64,000 bases of DNA from positions 4,216,001 through 4,280,000 of the forward strand of contig NZ_CP066218.1 in the NCBI RefSeq assembly GCF_016313185.1, in the 5' to 3' direction. Positions 57,690 to 64,000 of this stretch are shown here, in pieces; position 1 is the first letter of the stretch; each line of letters opens with the position of its first letter. Made by a program: the position numbers and the translations under genes. The DNA is from Mycolicibacterium baixiangningiae (GTDB lineage: Bacteria > Actinomycetota > Actinomycetes > Mycobacteriales > Mycobacteriaceae). The notes beneath the pieces were generated by a model that worked only from the letters and a program-made list of their open reading frames with translations, had not been told where the DNA came from and ran no database searches.

Positions 57690-58391
57690 TCACCAACCCG
57701 GGGCGATGTTCGACGATTGCGCGTGCCCGCCCGCGCCGGGGTCCCCGAGTTCGGCGGCGATCGACACCACCAGGCCGCCGAGCATGAACGCAGTGATCGC
57801 CGCGACCAAGGTTGCCGTGCTGAACGAGGGGATGAATCTTCTTGCGCCGGCGAGGTTTTGGCCGCCGTGGTGGTATTCGTGGGTCAGCGCGTGGCCTTTG
57901 CCTCTGCGGAGCAGGGAGCGGTTGACCGGATAGGCGGCGAGGAACGCCGCGCCGAGCGCGATCATCATGGCGACCCAGAAGACCGCATTGACCAAGCCGG
58001 CGTCCATCGCGCCGGGAATGACGGCCATGACGAGGTTGTCGACGATCTCCATGGTCAGGATCGACAAGGTGTCGGCCGCCAGCACGACACTCAGTGCGGT
58101 GCCGAGCGCGAGGCCGGCCTTGAGTAGCGGCAGCGTCGAGAGCGCGTAGCCGAACAGGAAGGCCAACGCGACGGCGAGTCCGATCGTGGCCAGGTTGCTC
58201 AGGCCGAGCACGGTGCCGATGATCAGGCCGGCGATCTCGCCGATCGCACACCCGGTGAGGCAGTGCAGCGTCGCGCTGAGCGCCATCGCGTTGACATTGA
58301 AATTGACATTGACATTGCCACCGTGTCCGTGGTGCGCGTGGCCGGCTGGCGAGTGGTCCATGCCGTCATGATCGTGGGCGTGCACGGTCAT
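57690..58391 (-). CDS. His-rich DUF4396 membrane protein
   Basis: 233 aa. The first 25 residues are a metal-binding-like His/Asp tract (HAHDHDGMDHSPAGHAHHGH), then an alternating NVNVNFNVN segment and four to six TM helices, with the DUF4396 hallmark HCLTGCAIGEIAGL. Likely in the cytoplasmic membrane and concerned with a transition metal, because two CsoR-type palindromes lie directly upstream. GGAG six bases before the ATG at 58391 fixes the start. Converges on the dehydrogenase gene (10-bp gap). Confidence 0.8.
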   Translation of the reverse strand: MTVHAHDHDGMDHSPAGHAHHGHGGNVNVNFNVNAMALSATLHCLTGCAIGEIAGLIIGTVLGLSNLATIGLAVALAFLFGYALSTLPLLKAGLALGTALSVVLAADTLSILTMEIVDNLVMAVIPGAMDAGLVNAVFWVAMMIALGAAFLAAYPVNRSLLRRGKGHALTHEYHHGGQNLAGARRFIPSFSTATLVAAITAFMLGGLVVSIAAELGDPGAGGHAQSSNIAPGW

Positions 58392-58414
58392 CATCTGCTC
58401 CTTCGCCGGAATGC

Positions 58415-58455
58415 ATACCCTGTGGGGGTATCTGCACCGTACCCCTGGGGGGTAT
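58415..58455. promoter_or_regulatory. tandem CsoR/RcnR-type metal operators
   Basis: ATACCC-N5-GGGTAT (58415-58431) and GTACCC-N5-GGGTAT (58439-58455) share arm sequence and spacing and are 24 bp apart. This is the GC-tract palindrome layout known for CsoR-family metal sensors. They lie between the divergent DUF4396 and GTPase genes; no csoR gene is in the window. Confidence 0.7.
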
Positions 58456-58518
58456 ACCGCGCAAGGGTCGGTCGCCAAAGCAGCCCGCCGCGGCCGTCGC
58501 GTGTTGCAGGCTGAAGAG

Positions 58519-60186
58519 ATGACGGCGGCCATGGACCTCCTCGATGCGGTGGCCGCCCTCGGCTCGGCGCTCGACCGGACGACGTTTCCGCTCCCGGCGC
58601 CGTCGGCCTGGCCCGCCGAGCGTGACCGCCGGGAGTTGACCGGACAGCTCGCCGACTACCTCATCCCGCGGTTGCGGAGCATCGACGCTCCGCTGCTGGC
58701 GGTGGTCGGCGGTTCGACCGGTGCGGGCAAGTCGACGCTGATCAACTCACTCGTCGGCGCCGACGTCAGCCAGTCGGGCGTGCTGCGCCCGACCACCCGC
58801 GGCCCGGTCATCGTCTGTCATCCGACCGATCTGCAGTGGTTCACCGACGACCGGATCCTGCCGCAACTGCCGCGGTCGGCGGGGCCGGACGGCCTGCGGC
58901 TGGCGCCCCACCCGGGGATCGGGCCCGGCCTCGCACTGCTCGACGCCCCGGACATCGACAGTGTCGTGAGCACCAACCGCGAGCTCGCGGGCACGTTGCT
59001 GGCCGCCGCCGATCTGTGGATCTTCCTCACCACGGCGGCCCGCTACGCCGACGCCGTGCCGTGGCACATGCTGCACACCGCACGTGACCGCGGCACCGCG
59101 ATCGCCGTCGTCCTGGACCGCTGCCCGCCCGAGGCCGTCCACGACGTCGCGGGACACCTGTCGGACATGCTCGCCGCGGGCGGGCTCAACGGGGCTCCGC
59201 TGTTCGTGATCGTCGAGCAGTCGCTACGCAACGGGCGGCTGAAGGAGAAGTCGATCGCGCCGATCCGCGACTGGCTCGGCGGCCTCACCGCCGACGCCGA
59301 ACAGCGGGCATCGGTGGTGCGCTACACGCTTGACGGTGCGCTGCGCAGCCTCCCGCCTCGTACGTACGCCCTGGCCGGCGCGGCCGACGATCAGGCCGAC
59401 GTCCGCGCCCAACTGGGGTCGTGCGTGCAGTCCTCCTACGACGGGGCGCTCGCACGGGTCGACGAGGCGATCCGCGACGGCGCCATGCTGCGCGGCGAGG
59501 TGCTGGCGCGCTGGCAGGACGTGGTGGGCACCGGCGAATTCCTGCGCCGGCTGGAATCCCGGGTCGGTCGGATCCGCGACCGCATGGTCTCCGCGGTGAC
59601 CGGGCGGTCGACTCCGGTGGAGGAACTGGGGTCGGCGTTGGAGAGCGGCATCGCCACGGTCGTGCGCGCCGCGGTCGAGGACGCCAGCGAAGCGGCCTAC
59701 GGGTGCTGGGCGCGCCATCAGGCGGGCGCCCTCCTGCTCACCGACGAATTATCCCATCCCGCAGCGGGTTTGCCGGAGGCCGTCGAGCGGCTGGTCCGCG
59801 ACTGGGAGGGTTTCGTGCTCGAACTCGTCCGCACCGAGGGTGCCTCGAAGCGGTCAGGGGCACGGTTGGCGTCCTACGGCGTCAACGGCGCCGGGCTGGT
59901 CGTGATGCTCGCGGTGTTCAGCCAGACGGCCGGGTTGACCGGTGCGGAGATCGCCGTCGCCGGCGGCACCACGGTGGCCAGCCAGAAGGTGTTGGAGGCC
60001 ATCTTCGGTGAGCAGGCCGTCCGCGGTCTGGCCCGGCAGGCCCGCGACGAACTCCTGGCCCGCGTCGGCCAGTTGCTGGCCGAGGACTCCGCCCGGTACC
60101 ACCAGGTCCTCGGATCGGCGTCCTCGGCGGTGAGCGGTGACGAGCTACGCGCGGCCGCGAATCGTGTTGCGGCGGTGCTGCAGTGA
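58519..60186 (+). CDS. dynamin/YfjP-like GTPase, first of pair
   Basis: 555 aa with P-loop GGSTGAGKSTLINS, a G3-like DAPDIDSV and a helical C-terminal half; a hydrophobic segment (GLVVMLAVFSQTAGLTGAEI) near residue 490 may touch the membrane. The G4 position reads VVLDRCP, not N/TKxD, so guanine specificity is uncertain. The ATG at 58519 is taken because the frame upstream covers the metal operators. Overlaps the next GTPase gene by GTGA. Function unknown; such pairs occur in many actinobacteria. Confidence 0.82.
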   Translation: MTAAMDLLDAVAALGSALDRTTFPLPAPSAWPAERDRRELTGQLADYLIPRLRSIDAPLLAVVGGSTGAGKSTLINSLVGADVSQSGVLRPTTRGPVIVCHPTDLQWFTDDRILPQLPRSAGPDGLRLAPHPGIGPGLALLDAPDIDSVVSTNRELAGTLLAAADLWIFLTTAARYADAVPWHMLHTARDRGTAIAVVLDRCPPEAVHDVAGHLSDMLAAGGLNGAPLFVIVEQSLRNGRLKEKSIAPIRDWLGGLTADAEQRASVVRYTLDGALRSLPPRTYALAGAADDQADVRAQLGSCVQSSYDGALARVDEAIRDGAMLRGEVLARWQDVVGTGEFLRRLESRVGRIRDRMVSAVTGRSTPVEELGSALESGIATVVRAAVEDASEAAYGCWARHQAGALLLTDELSHPAAGLPEAVERLVRDWEGFVLELVRTEGASKRSGARLASYGVNGAGLVVMLAVFSQTAGLTGAEIAVAGGTTVASQKVLEAIFGEQAVRGLARQARDELLARVGQLLAEDSARYHQVLGSASSAVSGDELRAAANRVAAVLQ

Positions 60187-61763
60187 CGCTCACCGACCGG
60201 CTGGCGGCGTTGTCGTCGGTGGCGGCCCTTGGCACCGGCCGGCTCCCCGAGGACGTGCTCGCCGACGTGCGCAGTCTTGACGCCCGCGCCGGGACGCGGC
60301 TGCGGTTGTCGGGTGAGCACACCGTGGTGGCGCTGGCGGGTGCGACCGGAAGCGGGAAGTCCTCGTTGTTCAACGCGATTGCGGGGGCGCCACTGGCGCA
60401 GGTGGGCATCCGGCGGCCGACGACGTCGGCGACGCAGGCCGTCGTCTTCGGACCGTCCCCCGCCGCGGAACTCCTCGACTGGCTGGAGATCCGGAACCGC
60501 CAGGCCGCCGATGCGTCGACCGCCCCGCAGCTGTCCGGGCTGCTGTTGCTCGACCTGCCCGACCACGACTCCGTCGAGGCGGCGCACCGCGCCGAAGTGG
60601 ACCGGCTGATCCGCCTCGTCGACGCGTTCGTCTGGGTGCTCGACCCGCAGAAGTACGCCGACGCCGTCCTGCACGACGAGTACCTGCGTCCGCTGGCGGC
60701 GCACCGCGAGGTGATGGTCGTCGTCCTCAACCAGGCCGACCGGCTTTCCCTGCCCGACCTGGCGTCGTGCATGCACGACCTGCACCGCCTCCTCGCCGAG
60801 GACGGCCTGACGGGCGTGCCGGTGCTAGCCACGACAGCCGTCAAACCGGACGGGGCGTCGGAGTTGCACGAGTTCCTGGTGTCCACCGTGGCCGATCACC
60901 GGGCGCGCACGGCCCGGGTCAGTGCCGATCTGGACGCGATGGCCGCCCGGCTGACCCCGCTGGTCCCCACGCGGCGGTCGGAACCCGCCCTGCGGGACGC
61001 CGAGCGGCATCTGCGCGGTTCACTCGCCGGCGCGGCCGCGGTTCCGACGGTGGTCGATGCCGTCGGCCGGGCCTACACCCGCCGCGGTCTGGCCGCGACC
61101 GGGTGGCCGCCGGTGCGCTGGGTGACCAAGTTCCGCCCGGATCCGTTGCGCCGTCTCGGACTGGGTGCCTCCGACGCCCAGGGCGAGGTCCTACGGCGAA
61201 CGTCGATGCCCTCGGGGTCGGCGGCGTCGCGGGCCGGGGTCGACAGTGCGGTGCGGGCACTGGCCGACACCGCATCCGACGGGCTGCCCGCACCGTGGCC
61301 GCGAATCATGCGCGAGGCAGCGAGATCTCACGCCGAAGCCGTCCCCGATGCGCTGGACAGGGTGGTCGGCGGGGCCGATCTCGGGATGGCCAGGACGCCG
61401 CGCTGGTGGCGGCTGTTCGGGGCCCTGCAGTGGCTGCTGATCGCCGTGGCCGTGGCGGGCGGTGTGTGGTTGGGTGCGCTCGCGGTGTTGGCGTACCTGC
61501 AGATCGACCTCGACGCCCCGGAGTTCGGACCGTTCGCGTTGCCGACCGTCCTGTTCATCGGTGGACTCGGACTGGGCCTGCTTCTTCGGGTCCTGGTGCG
61601 GCCGTTCGTGGCGGTGGGCGCGGCGCGACGCCGTCGACGGGTGGCCTCCGAGTTGCACCGACGCGTCGACGGCGTGGCCGAGGAATTGGTGCTGGCGCCG
61701 TTACGAAATGAGCTGTCGCTCTACGGGCAGCTGTCGGCGGCGGTGCACGGCGTCGGCCGCTGA
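60183..61763 (+). CDS. membrane-anchored dynamin/YfjP-like GTPase, second of pair
   Basis: 526 aa. P-loop GATGSGKSSLFN, G3 DLPDHDS and G4 NQAD are canonical, so GTP binding is likely. Two TM helices near residues 415-475 (WLLIAVAVAGGVWLGALAVL, LFIGGLGLGLLLRVLV) anchor it, followed by a basic tail. With its soluble partner upstream it resembles IniA/IniC and DynA/DynB two-gene dynamin-like systems in general layout, though sequence identity cannot be judged here. Confidence 0.85.
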   Translation: MTLTDRLAALSSVAALGTGRLPEDVLADVRSLDARAGTRLRLSGEHTVVALAGATGSGKSSLFNAIAGAPLAQVGIRRPTTSATQAVVFGPSPAAELLDWLEIRNRQAADASTAPQLSGLLLLDLPDHDSVEAAHRAEVDRLIRLVDAFVWVLDPQKYADAVLHDEYLRPLAAHREVMVVVLNQADRLSLPDLASCMHDLHRLLAEDGLTGVPVLATTAVKPDGASELHEFLVSTVADHRARTARVSADLDAMAARLTPLVPTRRSEPALRDAERHLRGSLAGAAAVPTVVDAVGRAYTRRGLAATGWPPVRWVTKFRPDPLRRLGLGASDAQGEVLRRTSMPSGSAASRAGVDSAVRALADTASDGLPAPWPRIMREAARSHAEAVPDALDRVVGGADLGMARTPRWWRLFGALQWLLIAVAVAGGVWLGALAVLAYLQIDLDAPEFGPFALPTVLFIGGLGLGLLLRVLVRPFVAVGAARRRRRVASELHRRVDGVAEELVLAPLRNELSLYGQLSAAVHGVGR

Positions 61764-61766
61764 GGC

Positions 61767-62522
61767 TCACGCATGACCGAGCACCAGCATCTCGCCGGTG
61801 AGCGCGCCCTCGGCGAGCAGGTCCGCGATGCGTCCGCTCTGGCGTTCGGCCAACTGCCAGGCCCGCGAGGTGCCGTGCCGATCGCTCAGCGCGTCGGTGA
61901 CCGCGTCGACGCGCTCGGTCCACTCCTTCGGGATGCCCGGCAGATCGGCTGTGCTCCGCCACTTCTGGATCTGCAGGCCGGCGTCGCCGATCAATCCGGT
62001 CAGCTCGGCCCTGGTCGGGAAGTGGTTGCCCTCAGGCTGTTTGGTCAGCAGCGGCTCACGGGCCACGAACGCGAGCAGCGCGATGCGTCCCGGCGGCCGC
62101 ACCGTCCGGCGCATCTCGGCGAGCAGTTCCACCTGATGCGGCGTCGTACACAACACACCCAGCGACCAGGCGGCGTCGACACACGCATCCGCCAGCGGCA
62201 ACGCGGACCCGACCGCCTGCACGACGGGGAATCCGAACAGGGTGCGCGCCGCGCGGCAGGCGCCCGCTTCCGGTTCGACGAGCACCGGCTCCAGCGAGAC
62301 CGCTTGTGCGGCATAGGCAGCCGGTCCGCCGACGCCGGCGCCGCAGTCGAGCAGCGAGTCGTCTGAGGTCAACGCCAACTGGTCGATCAGCCAGTCCAGG
62401 GCGGCCGGGCTTCCGCTGCCCCGGCAGCCCGCGGGGATGTGGTACTCCGGCCCCAGATCCGCGGCCACCTGCGCCGTCCACTCGGCCACGGTGTCGAACT
62501 CGGCGTCCATCGCTTCGGTCAT
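61767..62522 (-). CDS. SAM-dependent methyltransferase coupled to an MTHFR-like gene
   Basis: 251 aa: motif I SLLDCGAGVGGPAAYAA, VLVEPEAGACRAARTLF, AVGSALPLADACVDAAW and post-motif LLAEMRRTVRPPGRIALLAF. Resembles small-molecule (sterol/UbiE-like) methyltransferases. The ATG overlaps the stop of the MTHFR-like gene upstream on the same strand (ATGA), suggesting methyl-group supply and use in one pathway (inference). Substrate unknown. Confidence 0.85.
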   Translation of the reverse strand: MTEAMDAEFDTVAEWTAQVAADLGPEYHIPAGCRGSGSPAALDWLIDQLALTSDDSLLDCGAGVGGPAAYAAQAVSLEPVLVEPEAGACRAARTLFGFPVVQAVGSALPLADACVDAAWSLGVLCTTPHQVELLAEMRRTVRPPGRIALLAFVAREPLLTKQPEGNHFPTRAELTGLIGDAGLQIQKWRSTADLPGIPKEWTERVDAVTDALSDRHGTSRAWQLAERQSGRIADLLAEGALTGEMLVLGHA

Positions 62523-63532
62523 GCAGCCTCCTGGGCCTTGATGAGCCGGCCGACCTCCGCCTTGATCTCCGCACCCTCCCGGGTGCCGGAGGCGGACGCC
62601 GAGCCGGAAACGTTGACGCCCTCGACGCCGTCGATCGACAGCAGCGCCCGCGCCTCGGCGACGGCGGCCGCGATCCCCGCCGACACCGGATCCGCCGCCC
62701 CGAGGACCTCCTCCACCACCGCCTGGTCGAGTTCGAGGCCGGGCAGGCCCTGCAGGACGGCGGCGGAGACGACATCGGTGAACACCGCGACCGCGGCGAC
62801 CACCGGGATCGACAACCCGCCCGCCCGCGCGGACGCCATGAAGTCGGCGATGGTCTGGGGAAATGGCACGTGGTTGAGTACCGCGATGCTCGCCCCGGCG
62901 CGCTGTTTCTCGACCAGACGGGCCGGCCGGGCGTGCACCGGCGGCGCGGTGGGAGTCTCCGGGACCACCGGGACCATGCCGACCGAGGCCGCCAGCGAGA
63001 CCAGCCGTGGCCCGTCGAGGTCGAAGGTCTGCGTGACATCCGGGCGCACGTCGTACCCGCGGCCGTCGCCGGTTACGCACAGCACGGTGCTGACACCGAT
63101 CGTGCGCAGCCCACGCAGTTCCTGTTCGAGGACGATGCGGTTGCGGTCCCGGCACGACAGCGTGATGACCGGGGACACCCCGGCCTCGAGCAGCAGACGG
63201 CCCATCAGCGTCGGCGGGAAGTCCGGCCGGTTCTGGTGCTCGCCGACGAGGACGGCGTCACACGAGTGCGCGAGGACGGCGGCGGTCGCGGCGGCGTCGT
63301 CCTCGTCGAACGGTGTGCAGCTGAAGTCGGTGAGGACGAGTGGCGCCGGTGCGGGCTGCGGCGCCGGTGCGACGCCCGACCAGGGCACGACGTCGGGAAA
63401 GGCGCAGGGGCCCGTGCGCATTTCGCACTGCCCGTCGGGTCGGACACCGCCGCAGGGCCCGTACTGCATCCGCTTGGGACATTGCAGGTCCGTCGACAAC
63501 GTCGCCCCTCCACAGTCGCTCGTTCGAGCCAT
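62519..63532 (-). CDS. MetF-like protein with N-terminal MTHFR-type Cys domain
   Basis: 337 aa from ATG 63532. A Cys-rich N-terminal module (LQCPKRMQYGPCGGV, GQCEMRTGPC) matches the motif that is usually C-terminal in bifunctional MTHFR-type proteins. It is followed by a methylenetetrahydrofolate reductase-like TIM barrel (LVGEHQNRPDFP, VITLSCRDRNRIVLEQEL, VLCVTGDGRGYDV). ATGs at 63598 and 63604 extend the N-terminus across the palindrome at 63581-63596 and are less likely. Probably one-carbon metabolism; MTHFR activity itself is not established. Confidence 0.75.
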   Translation of the reverse strand: MARTSDCGGATLSTDLQCPKRMQYGPCGGVRPDGQCEMRTGPCAFPDVVPWSGVAPAPQPAPAPLVLTDFSCTPFDEDDAAATAAVLAHSCDAVLVGEHQNRPDFPPTLMGRLLLEAGVSPVITLSCRDRNRIVLEQELRGLRTIGVSTVLCVTGDGRGYDVRPDVTQTFDLDGPRLVSLAASVGMVPVVPETPTAPPVHARPARLVEKQRAGASIAVLNHVPFPQTIADFMASARAGGLSIPVVAAVAVFTDVVSAAVLQGLPGLELDQAVVEEVLGAADPVSAGIAAAVAEARALLSIDGVEGVNVSGSASASGTREGAEIKAEVGRLIKAQEAA

Positions 63533-63580
63533 GTACCCGGCGGATCGCCCTCCCAAGCGAATCCCGCACGCCGCCGCGTA

Positions 63581-63639
63581 GTCAACGACTGTTGACATCT
63601 GCAATGGGCCGGTCTAACGTCTAATTCAACAGATGTTGA
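63581..63639 (+). promoter_or_regulatory. promoter with twin TCAAC-N4-GTTGA operators
   Basis: GTCAACGACTGTTGAC (63581-63596) and TCAACAGATGTTGA (63626-63639) share TCAAC-N4-GTTGA. For the plus-strand gene, TTGACA (63592-63597) and TAACGT (63615-63620) are separated by exactly 17 bp, a consensus-like sigma-A promoter. The first palindrome overlaps the -35 and the second the probable start region, a layout expected of repression. Confidence 0.65.
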
Positions 63640-63661
63640 CTTGCGCGAAGGAGCCGTTCGC

Positions 63662-64000
63662 ATGACCGTGACCGCCATCCAGATCGGGCTCGACCCCGGG
63701 GTGATCGACTACACCTCCCCGGATTTCGCCCAGTTCGCCGGCCTGTCCAAAGACGCGCTGCGCGCGGCCAACGACAGGAACGTCGACGAGTTGCGCGCCG
63801 CCGGCTACCACGTTGACAACTGCCTCGTCGACTTCGGTGAGGCGGGTGCTGACAAGGCGCGGAATTGGCTGGGCGCCAGGCACTATGACGCGGTCTTGAT
63901 CGGCGCCGGGATACGCCTGATCGCCGGCAACACGTTGCTGTTCGAGGCGATCGTCAACGCCGCGCACACGGCCCAGCCGGGTTGCCGGTTCGTGTTCAAC
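63662..64000 (+). CDS. conserved hypothetical protein, 3'-truncated by window edge
   Basis: 113 codons are visible from the ATG at 63662, with GAAGGAG 8 bases upstream. The protein begins MTVTAIQIGLDPGVIDY and contains FAGLSKDALRAANDRNVDEL, AGYHVDNCLVDFGEAG and HYDAVLIGAGIRLIAGNTLL. The fold looks alpha/beta; no family recognised. Under the strongest consensus promoter in the window and a probable local repressor; the repressor gene may lie just beyond the end. Confidence 0.7.
   Translation, partial: MTVTAIQIGLDPGVIDYTSPDFAQFAGLSKDALRAANDRNVDELRAAGYHVDNCLVDFGEAGADKARNWLGARHYDAVLIGAGIRLIAGNTLLFEAIVNAAHTAQPGCRFVFN

Noticed and set aside
58411..58518. N-terminal extension of the first GTPase
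   Set aside because: The extension is translated from the CsoR-type palindromes and is not protein-like.

Overview
The window is high-GC actinobacterial DNA, almost certainly from a fast-growing mycobacterium (Mycolicibacterium-like). The evidence is an antigen 85 mycolyltransferase, a complete 14-gene nuo operon preceded by an Rv3143-like orphan receiver protein, an AofH-like amine oxidase, an EthA/MymA-like monooxygenase, a deazaflavin-dependent nitroreductase-family protein, many TetR regulators, and frequent GTG/TTG starts with GTGA/ATGA overlaps. No rRNA, tRNA, CRISPR array, insertion sequence or phage gene was seen.

Layout. 1-2.8 kb: the end of a YhdH/AcuI-type reductase, antigen 85, an F420-family protein and a SRPBCC protein. 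2.9-10.6 kb: one tightly overlapped eight-gene catabolic operon (homogentisate-dioxygenase-like enzyme, alpha/beta hydrolase, class III CoA-transferase, HMG-CoA-lyase-like enzyme, TetR, acyl-CoA dehydrogenase, APH-type kinase, DUF6285-like protein). 10.6-12.1 kb: a methyltransferase, a SnoaL-like protein and an atypical receiver. 12.3-27.7 kb: nuoA-N (proton-pumping NADH:menaquinone oxidoreductase), interrupted between nuoF and nuoG by a small repeat-derived ORF. 27.7-32.4 kb: enoyl-CoA hydratase, an SDR/XRE divergent pair, an ABC ATPase, a PIG-L deacetylase and a small Cys-rich protein. 32.5-35.6 kb: NodB-like deacetylase and asparaginase, divergent from a LacI regulator across a clear operator cluster. 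35.6-40.2 kb: TetR / kinase / unknown protein, and an MFS / TetR divergent pair. 40.2-48.7 kb: a GntR-controlled uptake and catabolic cluster (branched-chain-amino-acid-type ABC transporter, triple-RidA protein, aldehyde dehydrogenase) bounded on both sides by near-identical 62-bp palindromic repeats. 48.7-53.3 kb: flavin monooxygenase, AofH-like amine oxidase, quinone oxidoreductase, and a secreted or anchored protein. 53.4-57.7 kb: an SDR divergent from a TetR gene that is coupled to a large FAD/Fe-S 2-hydroxyacid dehydrogenase, with two identical 12-bp palindromes between them. 57.7-61.8 kb: a His-rich DUF4396 membrane protein with CsoR-type operators, and a pair of dynamin/YfjP-like GTPases. 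61.8-64 kb: a SAM methyltransferase and MTHFR-like protein in one operon, divergent from an unknown gene that runs off the window.

The strongest candidate for an undescribed system is the 2.9-10.6 kb operon. It places an aromatic-ring-cleavage-type dioxygenase and a hydrolase beside a CoA-transferase/HMG-CoA-lyase pair and a kinase/acyl-CoA-dehydrogenase/small-protein module. That last module resembles the phosphorylative 4-hydroxyacyl-CoA system (LvaA/LvaB/LvaC, ACAD10/11). Second are the single-chain three-domain RidA protein inside the repeat-bounded transport cluster, and the MIRU-like insertion that preserves start/stop coupling inside the nuo operon.
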